A stretch of 64,000 nucleotides of DNA from Neocallimastix lanati (nom. inval.) (GCA_016946835.1 JACVTC010000059.1:722001-786000), one strand, 5' to 3'. Numbered from the stretch's first letter, positions 38,731-51,814 are shown. Made by a program: numbers and translations. Notes: generated from the letters alone by a model not told the origin.

Positions 38731-41700
38731 GGTTATGAAAATGAAAATTCAATAATGGAAACTACACCTCGTGAAGTACAAAGTCTTAAAAAAGTACCAA
38801 TTATAAAAGCATCGTCGTGTAAATATCATAATTTAGTATTAGGAAGAAACGGTAGTCTTTATTCATGGGGTTTAAATTTAGGACAAATAGGTCACCCAGC
38901 TAAATATGATATTATTAAAACTCCAAAAAGAGTTTCATTAATTATACAACAAGATATAATTGATGTTAAAACATGTGTTACTGCGTCCGCATGCTTACTG
39001 TCATCTTATAATGTAATACTATTAGTTAATTATACTACTCAGAAATTGAATTTTGTTATTCCACCTAAACCTTTATCATTATTAACTCCTCAAAATGTCG
39101 AAATTGCCAATAGAAAATCATATTTAAAAAAAAAAAATTTGCAAAAAACCAAAATTACAACTATTGAATCAGATCAAAATAATCACTTTATTGCTTTATC
39201 TGAATCTGGTGATATTTATACATGGAAAGTTGATATTTCCAAAGGTAAAGGAGGCAGCGATGAAAAAAAAATTCCTGGAGAAAAATTAAAACATAAATCG
39301 TCTATCGGTAATGTTACTACGAATATTGGAAGAGCGGCTATTCCAGGTGAAATAGCATATATATTAAATTCAAAAGAGGCTGATCTTATAGATGTATCTG
39401 ATGCTTATTTAGTTTATTCAACTGAAAGAAATTATATGAAACCACTAAAAATTGCTATTGGAATTGATGGAAATATATTATATTCAACAAAATTAGGTGA
39501 TGTTTTTTTTGGTGTACCAAAAAATAAAAATGATTTTAAAGACATCGCTTTAAAACCAAATAGTAAATTTTATAAATTTAAGAAAATTCCCGCATTACAG
39601 CATATCGTTGATGTATTTGCAAACTCATCAGGGGCTTATGGAGCTATAAGATCTGATTATCGTCCAAAGTTAATTCCATCAATTAAAGGAACATTAAATG
39701 AAGATTTAATAGAATTATATCAAACAACGGCTAATTTCATAGATAAGAATGTATTAATAAATGGTTTATATGATGTTGTTTTCCAAACAGCTGATAATAT
39801 TTATCATTATGCTCATAGTTCAATTTTGGCTGCAAGATCGGATTATTTTTATGAATTATTTGTATTACAACAATTTAAAAATAATCCTTCTGTTAATATA
39901 AACGCTAAAAATAATCAAATAATAAAAGAATTAAATAATAATGATAAAGGTTTAGTAGTGGAAGTTTTACACGAGGAGATTATTAATGATGTTATCATAT
40001 TTATTGCTACTCAGTTAAGAAATATTTCATCTTCAAAAAAATTAAATGATATATACCGTAATAATATATATATATATAATTTAAAAGGTATACGTTCACA
40101 ATCATTAAATGTATTGTTAAAGTTTATTTATTCTGATAACTTTGATAATATTATTATGAAACAAAGATATATTGATAAAGATGGAAGAAAGTGCTATGAA
40201 GATTTTGATATATTAGCAAAAACTTTCAAATGTCATGATACAAGGAATAAATTACCTACTACTACGTATAAACTAACTTCAAATATTTATATATCTGAAC
40301 AATTAACACAAATCCATAATTTCACTCAATTTGATTATTCAAAACAAATTGAACGTATGTGGCATGATACAGGATTATTAAAATTATCTGATGTTATTTT
40401 AAAATTAAAAGATAATATTTATCTTCCAGTTCATCGTTCAGTACTATCAAAACGGTGTAGATTTTTTGAAGTTATATTAGCTATGAATTCTATTTGGATT
40501 CATAGAGATCAAAATTATGATAATAAAATAATAATTAATTTATCTCATGTGAAATTAGAAATTATGGGATTCATTTTACGTTATATATATGGTGATTTCG
40601 GTGTTGAACAATTTGAGCATAGGTTCCAAAAGCATATTGAAGAAATTTATAGAGTGCCATGTCAAAAATTAGAAGATCATATTGATTTATTAATTGAAGT
40701 ACTTATTTTAGCAGACGAATTGATGCTTGATGAATTGATAGATATTTGTAGTAGAGTTCTTTGTTCTGTATTAGATATTAATAATGTAATTGATATTCTA
40801 CAAATATCAGAAAAATATAATGCTTATAAATTAAAAGATTCATGTATCCAATTTATTTGTTCAAATCTTGTTACTCTAATTGAAAATGGAAAAATTGATA
40901 TTTTGAATCATGAAATTTTATATGAAATTCAGACTGCATTACAACAATATCAAAATAGGAAATTTAAATTTACGAGAGGTGAAAATTCATATTATAAGCG
41001 TATTAAGAATTTAGCAGAAGATTATGTTAATCAAAAGAAAATTAAAGAAAAAGGAAAACGCTCAGAAAAGAAAAGTAGAAAAAATAGTACTTTAAATAAA
41101 GGAAAAGAAAAAGGAAAGGAAGCAAAAGATGAAGAATTATGGCAACCTTCACAAGAGGATATACAAGAACAAATATTAATTTATCAATTAGCAATGGCTG
41201 AAAAGGAATCTCTTAAAAATAACTCAAATTCTTTGTCATCTATATCTAATAATAACAAAAAGAAAAAGAAGAGTGGAAAAGGTAAAGAAATTGTAAGTTC
41301 AACTTCTTCATTATCAACTAATGCAACAAATAAGGATAGCAGTAAAGAACTTTATGATTTATCTATTGTAAACGAAATTCAAAATGAAATTGAAAAAAAT
41401 TCAGTCACTCATGTTTCTTCATCATCTACTGATAATGCTTTAAATTCCAATAGTATTGATACATTTAATGTTAATGATGATGAAGCAAATAATAATAGTA
41501 GTAATAAACTTTCTAAAAGTAAAAAGGTAAAATATTCAAAATTGGATTTATTTTCATCCGAACCATCTAATAAAGGTGCATGGGAAACTGTATCACCATC
41601 ACCTGTTAATATAAATAAAGTATCACCCATTAAAATAACTAATCAAACATTAAAGAATTCAATTTCCCCTGTTAGTAATAAAGTTAGTGCTACTAGTCCG

Positions 41701-42561
41701 CCAAGTAGTTCAACTTCGAAAGGTTGGGCTAATATTTCGAATATTGATAGTGACAAAAAAGAGAAGTACGTAACAAAGTAGTTTATAAAGTTATAAGTAA
41801 TATTAATAAATAAATAAATAATAACAATAGTAATAATTAAAATTTTCTTTTTTTAACTATATTATATATATATATATATATATATAGTAGTGTTCTTTCA
41901 TTTAAAGAAATTATGAAACTTGAACAGCAAAAGGTTTGTAAATAATTATTTTATGATTTAATTATATTTAAATATATAATTTTTATACATAATATGTTTA
42001 AATAATTATTGTTATTATTTATTTATTTATTTATTTATTTATATATTTTATTTATTTAATTATTATTTATTTTCATTTTTGTTATTTTAAATAAATTAAA
42101 TTCTAAATAAATAGGAAAATAATTTAAATACAACAAATTCAAATAAAAACAATAATTCATTTAAAGGTTTCCAGAAATTATCACAAAAAGAACGTAAAAA
42201 GGCTTCTAAGTTACAAAATACTGAAATTGTTACTTCAACAGAAAAAGTAGCATGGGGAGGAGCAGGCTTAATTAGTAATAAACCAAAAATTCCATCTGTA
42301 TTATCATTACAACATAGAAATGATATTGCTAGTGGAAGTATATCAAAAAAGACAACTGTTAGTAATAATCCATGGGCAAATCGTTCATTTATTACTATTC
42401 AACAAGAACAACTTAAATCCCAAAAAGAACAACAAAAAAAATTAAATAAATCATTAGCACAAATTCAGACGGAAGAAAGAGCTATTGAAGCTATTTTATC
42501 ATTTTATAAGCAAACAAGTAATCTTGAAAATGGAGAATGGTTTTCTGTTACAACAATTTAA
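37353..42561 (+). CDS. IBTK: IBTK-like protein: ankyrin, RCC1 and double BTB domains
   Basis: Homologue of inhibitor of Bruton tyrosine kinase, in animals a substrate adaptor of CUL3 ubiquitin ligase. Six exons: 37353-37566, 37700-38299, 38401-38577, 38732-41765, 41888-41933, 42115-42561; all phase to 1,505 residues. Ankyrin repeats lie at about residues 1-120 (FTGQTPLLLACSLDQRDSLL, SGYTALHYCLYNGK). RCC1 blades follow from about 200 (SLWTWGSNSNYVLGH, GHGKIGRLGFGNES, LYSWGLNLGQIGHPAK). BTB1 starts near 673 (YHYAHSSILAARSDYFYELF) and BTB2 near 878 (LPVHRSVLSKRCRFFEVIL). A lysine- and serine-rich disordered region follows, then conserved short motifs LSFKEIMKLEQQK and a W-G-rich tail. An acidic insert (about 155-190) separates ankyrin and RCC1. 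Fungi lack BTK, so only the adaptor role is a reasonable inference. Confidence 0.95.
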
Positions 42562-42620
42562 TAGATATTAATTCTTTATATAGTATATATTTTATAAAGT
42601 ATATATTTTATATAGATATA

Positions 42621-42675
<55 letters not shown>

Positions 42676-42804
42676 TTTTTAAATTATCGTAATTATACTA
42701 CATATATAAGTATCGTAGATTATATAAATTATATTCTATCTATTATATACATATTTTTTTTCTAATTTTGTATTTTATATTTTACCTTTATTTTAGTAAA
42801 GTAT

Positions 42805-42858
<54 letters not shown>

Positions 42859-43250
42859 CAATAAAATAAAATAATTAATAAATTTGGAATAATTAAATAG
42901 TTTATATTTATAAAAAATATATATTTAATATTTATATATATATATATATATCTTATTGTTATTAAAAATATATTTCCTTTTTTTAAATATTTTTAAAATT
43001 AAACAATTTTTGATTATAATTAAAAAAAAAAAAAATTATTTTATAAAAAATATCTTTATTATTTTCTTTGTATGTACTTCATCTTAAAGTTTTCATGCTA
43101 ATACTTATTTAGTATTCCTTATTATTTGTCACTTCAACCGATTATATCTAATATACAATTTAAGTTAGAAAATCATTATTTTTATTTTCCAACTTTTTCA
43201 TGAACAATGAAATAACATAAGCTTTTAATAATACACATTTTATTGTCTCA
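42562..43250. other. 3' flank of IBTK with long T and A runs
   Basis: AT-only sequence, including poly-T runs at about 42640-42680 and 42810-42834 directly followed by poly-A. No gene visible. Confidence 0.65.
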
Positions 43251-44540
43251 TATTATCAAGAGTACCCCAAATGATGTAGACTGTTTTTCCAGATCCATGG
43301 AGGCCTGATGGAAAAGGAAATAGCTTATATCTGGTGTACCAATTACATTCTGTGATTCTGATGATAACTGATGGTTATCCTTTCTAAAGTGGCTTCTAGT
43401 ACAAGAGTATAAATTGGATTACTAGAATACTGTTGAATGTGAACCTGATGCTTTATATTGTTTTAAATTGGATATGTAGTAACATTGGAGTTTTTATAAT
43501 TAATAATATCATGTAGTTTCTACATATTATCATTGTAATGAATCTTGTATTTTTTTTTAATTTAGCATTATTTTGTATATGTATTTTTCTATAGATTAAT
43601 TTAAACTCTCATGTAGCTATTGTAAAATGGAAATGTAGGAGATTGATTCACCTCAAAGCTTGTGTTTAAGCCATTATTTAACGCATTGGAATCTTTTTAT
43701 AGTCTTTCCTTACTTCCTTCTTATTCTAATATTTTAGATTATGAAAATTTCATAAATAGGTTTTTTATATATTCCTCCTTGGTGGAATTTCCGCTTTAGA
43801 TAAGCTATTATTCTATACCGGGAAACGGGGTCATTTAAGCGAATAACTCCTAAAAAGTTCATAGGGGTCTACTGTTCCGTATATTGTGGGTGATTACGGA
43901 ATATCTTGCTAATACAATATCAATCATCAGTAGCTCTCTTGAGTTACTTTTTGAGAGGTTTAGCAAAAACACTTTTATTACCAAGAGTGCCGACGTCATA
44001 CCGATATGACAAAGGAATAGTGTAGTTGGAAGTCCTGTTAATACTCATTAATACACATTTACTAACAGCACAGTTCCGAACAAAGAACCTATAATAAGTA
44101 ATTCAATTTTTAATGATCTTTCTTGTGGTTCAGGGGAGAATTTAGTTGATATCACACTATCTATTTCAAAGATGTTAATTCTTTGTTTTATTATTTTAGA
44201 TTATTTTCTAGGTTTTCCTTTCAAGAGGTTTTTATAATGGTTAGTGTTACAGGTAGGTATTTCCCCTTATATCTATTATTATTATTCTAAAACTCCTAAG
44301 TAATATAGACATGATACTATCCTAACTATGGTCCTAAGAGAGTTGCTCGAGTACTGTTCATTTAATATATTTATGAAGGAATTACTAGTATTTGGGTACA
44401 TTTCATGTGTGTCCATATAGATATATTCTAACAAATAGCAATTTTTCTGACGTTATGTATTTACCAAGGGAGTTAGTTCGTAACTCCATGGTTTAGATTA
44501 TTCTGGTCTCGAAACTAAGGGCAGTACACACCGGATATAA
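43250..44540 (+). pseudogene. Degenerate LINE relic
   Basis: Composition is clearly less AT-rich than its flanks. From about 43760 to 44230 it parallels LINE copy 1 (30165-30560): TTCCTCCTTGGTGGAATTTC here against TTCCTTCTTGGTGGGACTTT there; a shared CAATC/TA-AGTAG stretch; GAGTGCCGACGTCATACCGA against GAGCATCGACGTCGTACTGA; and GGGGAGAATTTAGTTGATAT against GGGGAGAGTTTAGTGGACAC. No frame remains open. The parts at 43250-43750 and 44250-44530 are probably other pieces of the same element, but I could not match them. Confidence 0.7.
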
Positions 44541-44774
44541 ATAAAAAGAAAAAAATATTACTATCTGATGTCAATTTTACTTTATTTATATTATTTAAAT
44601 AAAACTATATATTTATATATTCTTTTATTATATATCTTTCTTTTATTATATATCTTCTTTATATTTAAATGCATTTTCATTAATAATGTAGTTAATAAAT
44701 ATATATTTTTAATAAGGATAAATTGAATAATAGAAAAATGCATTTTTCTTATTGGTCTTATATTAAGATTCCAT

Positions 44775-44777
<3 letters not shown>

Positions 44778-44816
<39 letters not shown>

Positions 44817-44898
44817 TAGGGAAGAGAATACACTTCCAAAACTTTTTAATTTTATTTTAAAAAATACATGTAGGTGGAAAGTACATTTGAAATTAAAA
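44778..44898 (-). mobile_element. Short LINE insertion, copy 2 (121 bp)
   Basis: An antisense insertion: a run of about 36 T followed by the reverse complement of the LINE 3' end (AGAGAATACACTTCCAAAAC, then TACATGTAGGTGGAAAGTAC). It is flanked by the perfect 10-mer ATTCCATAAA at 44768-44777 and 44899-44908. Confidence 0.85.
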
Positions 44899-44909
44899 AT
44901 TCCATAAAA

Positions 44910-45958
44910 AAATCTTTCAATAAATATAATTATTATAGAAATAATATTTTAATACTTTTCTCAGTTCTTAATATATATTTCTCGTAATATAAAATCATTT
45001 TATATTATTTAGAAATTATATATTTAAATATCTTAATATATCTCCTTCAAAAATTTTTAATAGTAAGTCTTTCTATATTTCTTTATTTCATTATTTCGAA
45101 AATTTAAATCCCATGAATCAAAATTTATATCTTAATAGTAAATATTCTTATATGATACTTCTTACACTATAATTATTTTAACTTATTTTATATTAATTTT
45201 TTCTACATTAAAACATTTTATTACATTTAATTATATAATAAAATTTAATTACTTAATATAAAACTTGACAATAACTATAGTTAAATTTTATTTATATATT
45301 CTTTCAATTAAGATTATATATTTAAATTCCAATTATATTCTTTATCGATAATTATTTATTAATAAAACTTGTAAAGTATATATTTTTATTTTATTAAATA
45401 AAAGTAATATTAAAAATTATTTATTTTTATTAATATTAAATACTGTTTGAACCATTCAATAAATAGATATAATTAATAATAGAAAAAAAATTAATAATTA
45501 TACCAATACATTCATAAATATATATTTTCAATTCATCATGCTTCGTATTGTACTTTTACTTAATAATTAATATCCTTTATATTCTCATCATTTTCTTTCC
45601 AAAATTTAATTCTTTATAAATTCCAATATTTGTTCCCTTTCATTTATACTTCTAAATTTAATTTTACTGCTTTTGAATTAATATTTTTAATATTGATTTA
45701 ACAATCGTAACTCAAATATTTCCTTCAAATTTGGAAAACTCATTAAATAACACAAACTATTTTAAAAACATTAAATAATTTTTATATTTATATTTATTGA
45801 AACACAAAATCTATCTTTATTTCTTTAACAATATATTATTTCAAGTTAATACATTTATTGGACGTAAGACCAGGTGCTAAATTATTAAAAAAATATTATA
45901 TATAAAAATTAATAATTATTTTGATAATATTAATATAATATAAAATAAATAATATTAT
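44910..45958. other. AT-rich intergenic sequence
   Basis: No coding frame, RNA gene or clear repeat detected between the short LINE insertion and the 3' end of eS21. Confidence 0.55.
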
Positions 45959-46490
45959 TTACTTCTTAAGGTAACCAGATTGAGTAGCTAATCTGTCGAG
46001 AGAATCATTAGATTCACCTTGTGATCTGACATTACCAGAGAATGCGAATGTAGTGAAAGACTTGGTGTAAAGACCGGTTTCTGGGTCAACATCACCAATG
46101 TTAATTTGGACAGAAGCATGATCCTTAGCAGTGATAAGACGACCAGTGGCAGAGCTATATATAATTTTTATAATATACAATTTTACAATTATATATTATT
46201 ATATATTCATCCATTAAAAATTTATATTCATTATTATTATAGCTTTGATACTAACCACTTTCTTGGGATGTAAAGATCAACGAGTTTTCCCTTGTCGTTT
46301 TGCTATTTATATACATATATAAATATGCAATTCATTAATATCACATTTAATCTAATTTATATTATTAATATTCATTCTTTCTAAAAGTAACTAACAAAAT
46401 ACCAAAAAGTATAAATTCATAATCAACTCATTAAATACAACTATTTTTAATTAAAAAAAAAAAAGCTCAAAACATTCAACTATATACCAT
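45959..46490 (-). CDS. RPS21: 40S ribosomal protein eS21
   Basis: Small-subunit ribosomal protein. Three exons: 46488-46490 (the ATG alone), 46256-46302, 45959-46154. They join in phase to 81 residues, starting [20 protein letters not shown], continuing [20 protein letters not shown], and ending ATQSGYLKK. This matches the eS21 family in length and in the blocks [10 protein letters not shown] and I-x-A-K-D-H-A-S-V-Q. The first intron follows the start codon immediately, a common position in ribosomal protein genes. GC-richer codons suggest high expression. Confidence 0.97.
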
Positions 46491-46848
46491 TTTGTGTTCT
46501 TTTCTTATTTAAAAATAATTTAAATAATTTATCGTAAAAGAGGGAAATTAAGTTTTTTTATTTTGCATTTCTTTTTTTTTTCATTACAAAAAATAATTAC
46601 AATTTAACCAATCATTAGAATGTAGGTAATCATGTGATATTAACGTTAAAATCATAATAATTTAAATCAACTAATAAATATATGTAATTACACATATATT
46701 TCATAAAATTTTATATTTTTAAAAATACTATTTATTTATTTACTTTTATATAAAATTTTTTTAAATATATAAAATTTTTATTTTATATATTTTATATATA
46801 ATATCTACTATTATTACTATCCATTTTAATTATTATTATTATTATTTC

Positions 46849-46879
<31 letters not shown>

Positions 46880-47068
46880 CTTTAGATTAGTCTTTTTATT
46901 TTTATTTTTTCTTATAAAATATTTTAAAATATCTTTATTATACATACTATTTTTAAATGTATATATATTTTTAAATATTTTATTTATTTTTGCTTTTTTT
47001 TTTTTTTATTTAATTTAAAAATAAAAATATTATTTTTATGTTTAATAAATTATTTAATTGAATTATAT
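46491..47068. other. Upstream flank of eS21
   Basis: AT-rich, with T runs and an ATT array at about 46828-46875. No gene seen; promoter of eS21 presumably here, with no motif that I can defend. Confidence 0.55.
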
Positions 47069-47903
47069 TTATTTATTCTCAAAAGCATTAAGAATAGATT
47101 TATACATTTCAATAGCAATTTTGATTCTAACTTTGTCTTCGTCTGAACTTCCTGGTATTTCTTTTTCAGCAATAACAATATTTTGTTTTGTTGCTTCATA
47201 ATCAATGTAATCTAATGGATAAGCTTCGGCAGCTGTAATATTCATTGACTTGTCTGGATTAACCATAGCAAATCCTCCACTAACTTTTAATTAATAAATA
47301 TAATTTTTTAATTTTACACAATAAAAATTTAAATTAATAAAATTCATAAATATTATATAATTTGATAAATTAAATAAATCATTAATATTATAATAAATAA
47401 ATAATAATATAAAAATAATTACTTATATATTTTTTAATTTCTTTATTTTGTTCTACTTCGACTAGACCACCAAGAAGACGTTGTGCAATTGCATCATGAC
47501 CCGCTTTAATTTCAACTGGACCTTTCTCAGTAATAAATTTTACTCTTTCAACTTGTTCATTATTAATTATACTCTAAAAATAAATATACAAATATGAATA
47601 AAAATTAATATATTTTATATTTCTAATTATTAAGAAATTTTAAATTCCATTTTTATTTACTTTTCTTGGAGCTGAAAAATTTAATGAAAATTGTTGTAAT
47701 GAACGTGAAGCGATGACATGAGAAACTTAAAATTACAATAATAATAATAATAATAATATGATTATTAATTAATTTTAATGATTCTGTAATTTACAGATTA
47801 AATTAATTTATCAAATTTTATTAAAATTAAAAACTAATACTTTACGACTTGGTAAAAATCTCTTCTTTGTTAAACAATTCAATGCAGTATTATATAATGA
47901 CAT
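47069..47903 (-). CDS. ATP16: F1-ATP synthase delta subunit (organellar)
   Basis: Central-stalk subunit of F1-ATPase, equivalent to bacterial epsilon. Four exons: 47846-47903, 47661-47725, 47423-47573, 47069-47283; all phase to 162 residues (yeast about 160). The N-terminus MSLYNTALNCLTKKRFLPS and following VIASRSLQQFSLNF is basic and hydroxylated without acidic residues, like a mitochondrial or hydrogenosomal presequence. The beta-sandwich has FITEKGPVEIKAGHDAIAQR (equivalent of the G-x-x-G-I-L-x-x-H region) and ISGGFAMVNPDKSMNITAAE. The C-terminal helical hairpin is AEAYPLDYIDYEATKQNIVI and the end is KIAIEMYKSILNAFENK. If the organism is an anaerobic fungus, the protein would sit in hydrogenosomes. 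Confidence 0.9.
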
Positions 47904-48205
47904 TTTGATTAAATGTACTATTTATTTTATTTTTTTAAAACAAAATAAATTTTTATAAAAAAAATTTTTTTTTTAAAAAAACAATTATAAATTCTATTAG
48001 TTTAATATTAGTTTAATATATTAATATATATTTCATATAAATTAAATTTAATTAACGAAAATAAAATAATAATATTAATAAAAAAAAAACTTAATATTAT
48101 TTTTTTTATATAATTTTAAAAAATTGATGAAAATTAATATAAAGAATTAAGAATTTATCCACATTATTTATGCAAATTTTAATCAATATGATCATTTTAT
48201 AAAAG

Positions 48206-48234
48206 AAGTTTATAACATTTCATGTTATAAACTT
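48206..48234. repeat. Perfect hairpin, 13-bp stem and 3-nt loop
   Basis: Arms AAGTTTATAACAT and ATGTTATAAACTT around TTC. Confidence 0.85.
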
Positions 48235-48576
48235 TTTTAAAAGTACATTGTATTTAATATTATATCTATATTTTAATATTTTTTATTACTAATTCTTATT
48301 TATGTCAAAATTTTTTAAATTTTACATAATTATTTTATATATTATTTTATATATTCTTATTTATGTCAAAAATTTTTACACAATCATTTTATGAAGTATT
48401 CTAATATATATATTTTAAGTAAAGTTTATAGTTTTTATAAATTGGAATTAATGATTGATTAAACATATGAATAACATTATGATAACATTATTTGTACTTT
48501 TTAAAAGTTATTAGAATGGTATGATGGATGATCATTTAATTGATCTTAAGCAATAACAATTTATCAATATTACTAA

Positions 48577-48675
<99 letters not shown>

Positions 48676-48676
48676 A
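48577..48676. repeat. (AAAT)n microsatellite
   Basis: About 25 uninterrupted AAAT units. Confidence 0.95.
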
Positions 48677-49113
48677 ATCATATGAATAGAAATAATTCAA
48701 CGAACTTTTTCTTATTTCAAAAAATAATATTTTTATAATATTTATTGTATTAATGAAAATTACTAATATTAATTTAATATCATTAAAAATAATAATATTA
48801 TCATTAAGTTACGAATTTTTAAGATATTATTTTATGTTTTGTTTTGATTATTGCACTTTAATATCTTGCATTGATAAATTGAAGTCATTTTTATGAAGTT
48901 GTTTGTTAATTAAATTATTGTTTTTAGAAAATATTAGCAATATTAATAAAAATAAATTTTTATATATAGAATAAAACTTATTTATTATGAAATAAAGTTC
49001 ATTGAATTTAAACCAAAAATTGTAAATTCTATTATATTTGCATAAAAAATATTTATCAAATATATATATTTTTAGACTAGGAATAAACTTAATTTAATAA
49101 TATTTATTATAAG

Positions 49114-51328
49114 ATGTTTTTAGTGTTCGAACCGTCAAATTTACCATATGCTGAAGTTTTATCATATCTTTTAGCTAATGCTAACAAGAAAATAAATGTT
49201 GGTTTAGCACCATTAGATGCTGTCAACCCGTTTGTTTTTCACATTTTACCAACTGAAAAAGATAGAAGTAAAAAAATATTAATTGGAAAATGTAGTGTAT
49301 CTAGATATTTTGCTAGAATTGCTTCAAAACCATTATACTCCTCTTTATCCTTATCAAATCAAATTGTTGTTGATGACGTTTTAGATAATGTTAGAAATAG
49401 ACACATTTCTGAAGTTTTGAAGGTTATTAATGCTGCAGAAGGTAATTATATTCTTGGTTCTAAAATTTCATTAGCTGATATTATTGCTTATGATTACTTC
49501 AAAGTAAACCCTCAACCAAAAACCTCTGAAACTTTTACTAATTGGTTCAACAAAATTGATAACTTACCAGAAGCAGTTGAAGCTGCAAAGATTATTAAGA
49601 ATGCTCTTAATACTTCTGATGTTAATGATATATTCAAACTTAAAATTGCTGAGCAACTTTCAACTTTATCTGGTGTTGATAAGAAAACTATCTTTATTAT
49701 CTCCACCATCAAATTTAGAATATGGTGATTTTTCTATTCCAGTTGCTAGATTACGTCTACAAGGAAATCCAGTTCAATTAGTTAAGGAATTCATTGAAAA
49801 GGTAAATTTTTATATTTTTATATTTTTTAAATTAAATATATATCTTATATATAAAATTATAATATATATATTAATAATAAAAAAAAAAAAAAACTCCAAA
49901 ATTAAATTTAAATTCAATAAATAAAATTTTTTGAATAATTTATGCTTCTTATAAGTCATAAATATAATTCTTGATGAAAATAGAAAATTAATATAAGTAA
50001 ATAATTTTTTTTTTGTTAATTATTATTATTATTTTTTTTTTTTTATTTTATTTTATTTTAATTTTATAATTTATATTTTTATTTTGACTATATGAATAAA
50101 ATATTAATAATATTATTAATTGTTTTATATTTTATTTTTTATAATTTTTTTTTTTAATTAAATATTATTAATAATTTTAAAATAATCATAATAAATATAG
50201 TTCCAAACTAATGAATATATCACTTCTACCAATTCAGCAGGTATGTTTTTGAACTTCACTATTTCTAGAGAAAAACTTCGTTTTTTTTTAATTCCAAGAG
50301 TTTTACCATTAAATGAAAATTATGGTATAAACGCAAGTAGAGCTGGTAAGGTTTCTATTGTTGAATTCAGTAGTCCAAACATTGCCAAACCATTTCATGC
50401 AGGTCAAGAAGTACTATTATTGGTAACTTTATTCAAAATGTTTTAAAGGCTAATGGTCATAAGACTATTGGTATAAATTACTTAGATGATTGGGGTAAGC
50501 AATATGGTTTGTTAGCTGTTGGTTATAAGAAATATGGTAATGATGAAAAATTACAAAAAAATCCAATTAAGCATTTATTCCATGTCTATGTTAGTGTTAA
50601 CAGAGATGCTTCTGAAAATCCATTTCAGTTAGTTATTCAAAATTTTGAATTAATGGGTATGCCATGGGCTCCACAATGTCACCATATCAATTTCGGTTTA
50701 GTTAAGTCTAAGGATGGTCAAATGAGTACTCGTAAGGGTACCGTTGTTTTCTTAGAAGAAATTCTTGATGCCGCAAAGAATGAAATGCACTATGTTATGA
50801 AAAAAAAATGAAGCTAAATACAAGCAAATTGAAGAGCTAGAATACGTTTCTGATGTTGTTGGTATGTCTGCTGTTATGATTCAAGATATGATGGCTCGTC
50901 GTGTCAAGGACTACAAACTTGATTGGAACAGAATGTTATCCTTCGAAGGTGATACTGGACCATACTTACAATATGCTCACGCTCGTTTTTGTTCATTAGC
51001 TCGTAATCAAAGTCAATATGATATTGATGAAAACACTGATATTTCTTGTTTAAATGAAAAGGAGGCAAAGGATCTTATTAACCTTATTTCTCAATACCCA
51101 GCATTAATTAAGTCTTTACCAGCTCAATTGGAACCATGTATGGTAGTTTCCTGTTGTATGAGTTGTATGAGGTTAGCACATGCCGTTTCTCAAGCTTTAG
51201 AAGCCTTATGGGTTCAAGATCAAGAAGAAAATGTTTCAAAGTCTAGATTAGCTTTATATACCTGTGCTAGAATTACTTTACATAATGCTTTAAGTATTTT
51301 AGGTATTCGTCCATTAGAAAAGATGTAA
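49114..51328 (+). pseudogene. Broken arginyl-tRNA synthetase with N-terminal GST-C-like domain
   Basis: Two exons, 49114-49801 and 50201-51328. Residues 1 to about 170 resemble the C-terminal helical domain of glutathione S-transferase (EGNYILGSKISLADIIAYDY). Then class Ia ArgRS sequence follows: NLEYGDFSIPVARLRLQGNP, VEFSSPNIAKPFHAG, GHKTIGINYLDDWGKQYGLL, MSTRKGTVVFLEEI, LSFEGDTGPYLQYAHARFC, ending LGIRPLEKM. Four lesions are visible. There is a frameshift near 49690. Four bases are missing at about 50405, within the HIGH-type motif after F-H-A-G, changing frame. About 170 residues of the catalytic core are absent at about 50630, where the N-terminal Rossmann half jumps to the strand before the KMSKS-type motif. 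One extra A in the A run at about 50802 shifts frame. Assembly error could explain the homopolymer case but hardly the rest. Confidence 0.88.
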
Positions 51329-51589
51329 GAACCTAAAAAAAAAAAAAATAATAATAATAAAAAAAAATAAAAAATAAAAAATTTTTCAATATATATTTTA
51401 TTAATTTAAGGATAGAATAAAGAAATATATATGTATATATATATTTCTAAAATTAAATTTCATATATAGAGTTTATTTACTATTTTTTTATATATAATTA
51501 ATTTTAAGTAAATAATAATAAAATCAAATAAAAATTAATTTAAATATTCATTATGAAAGAGAATTCATATCGTTTATTCATAATAATAA

Positions 51590-51628
<39 letters not shown>

Positions 51629-51782
51629 TAATAATTTGTAAATTAATAAATCAATAATTATAATAATAATAATTAATAATTTGTAAATAAATTAATAATA
51701 CAATAATAATAATAATAATAATAATAAATCATTATTATTAATATTATTTTTAATTTTTATCTAAAATACTTTAAAAAAAAAT

Positions 51783-51814
<32 letters not shown>

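Larger units (their letters stand above)
47904..49113. other. Divergent intergenic region; hairpin and (AAAT)n array
   Basis: Holds a perfect 13-bp inverted repeat (48206-48234), a short direct repeat around 48293 and 48354 (TTCTTATTTATGTCAAAA), and an AAAT array at about 48577-48676. No gene seen. Confidence 0.6.

Noticed and set aside
43250-44540. tRNA or rRNA fragment, because of the higher G+C
   Set aside because: No cloverleaf or TTCGA-type arm found, and part of the segment aligns with the LINE.
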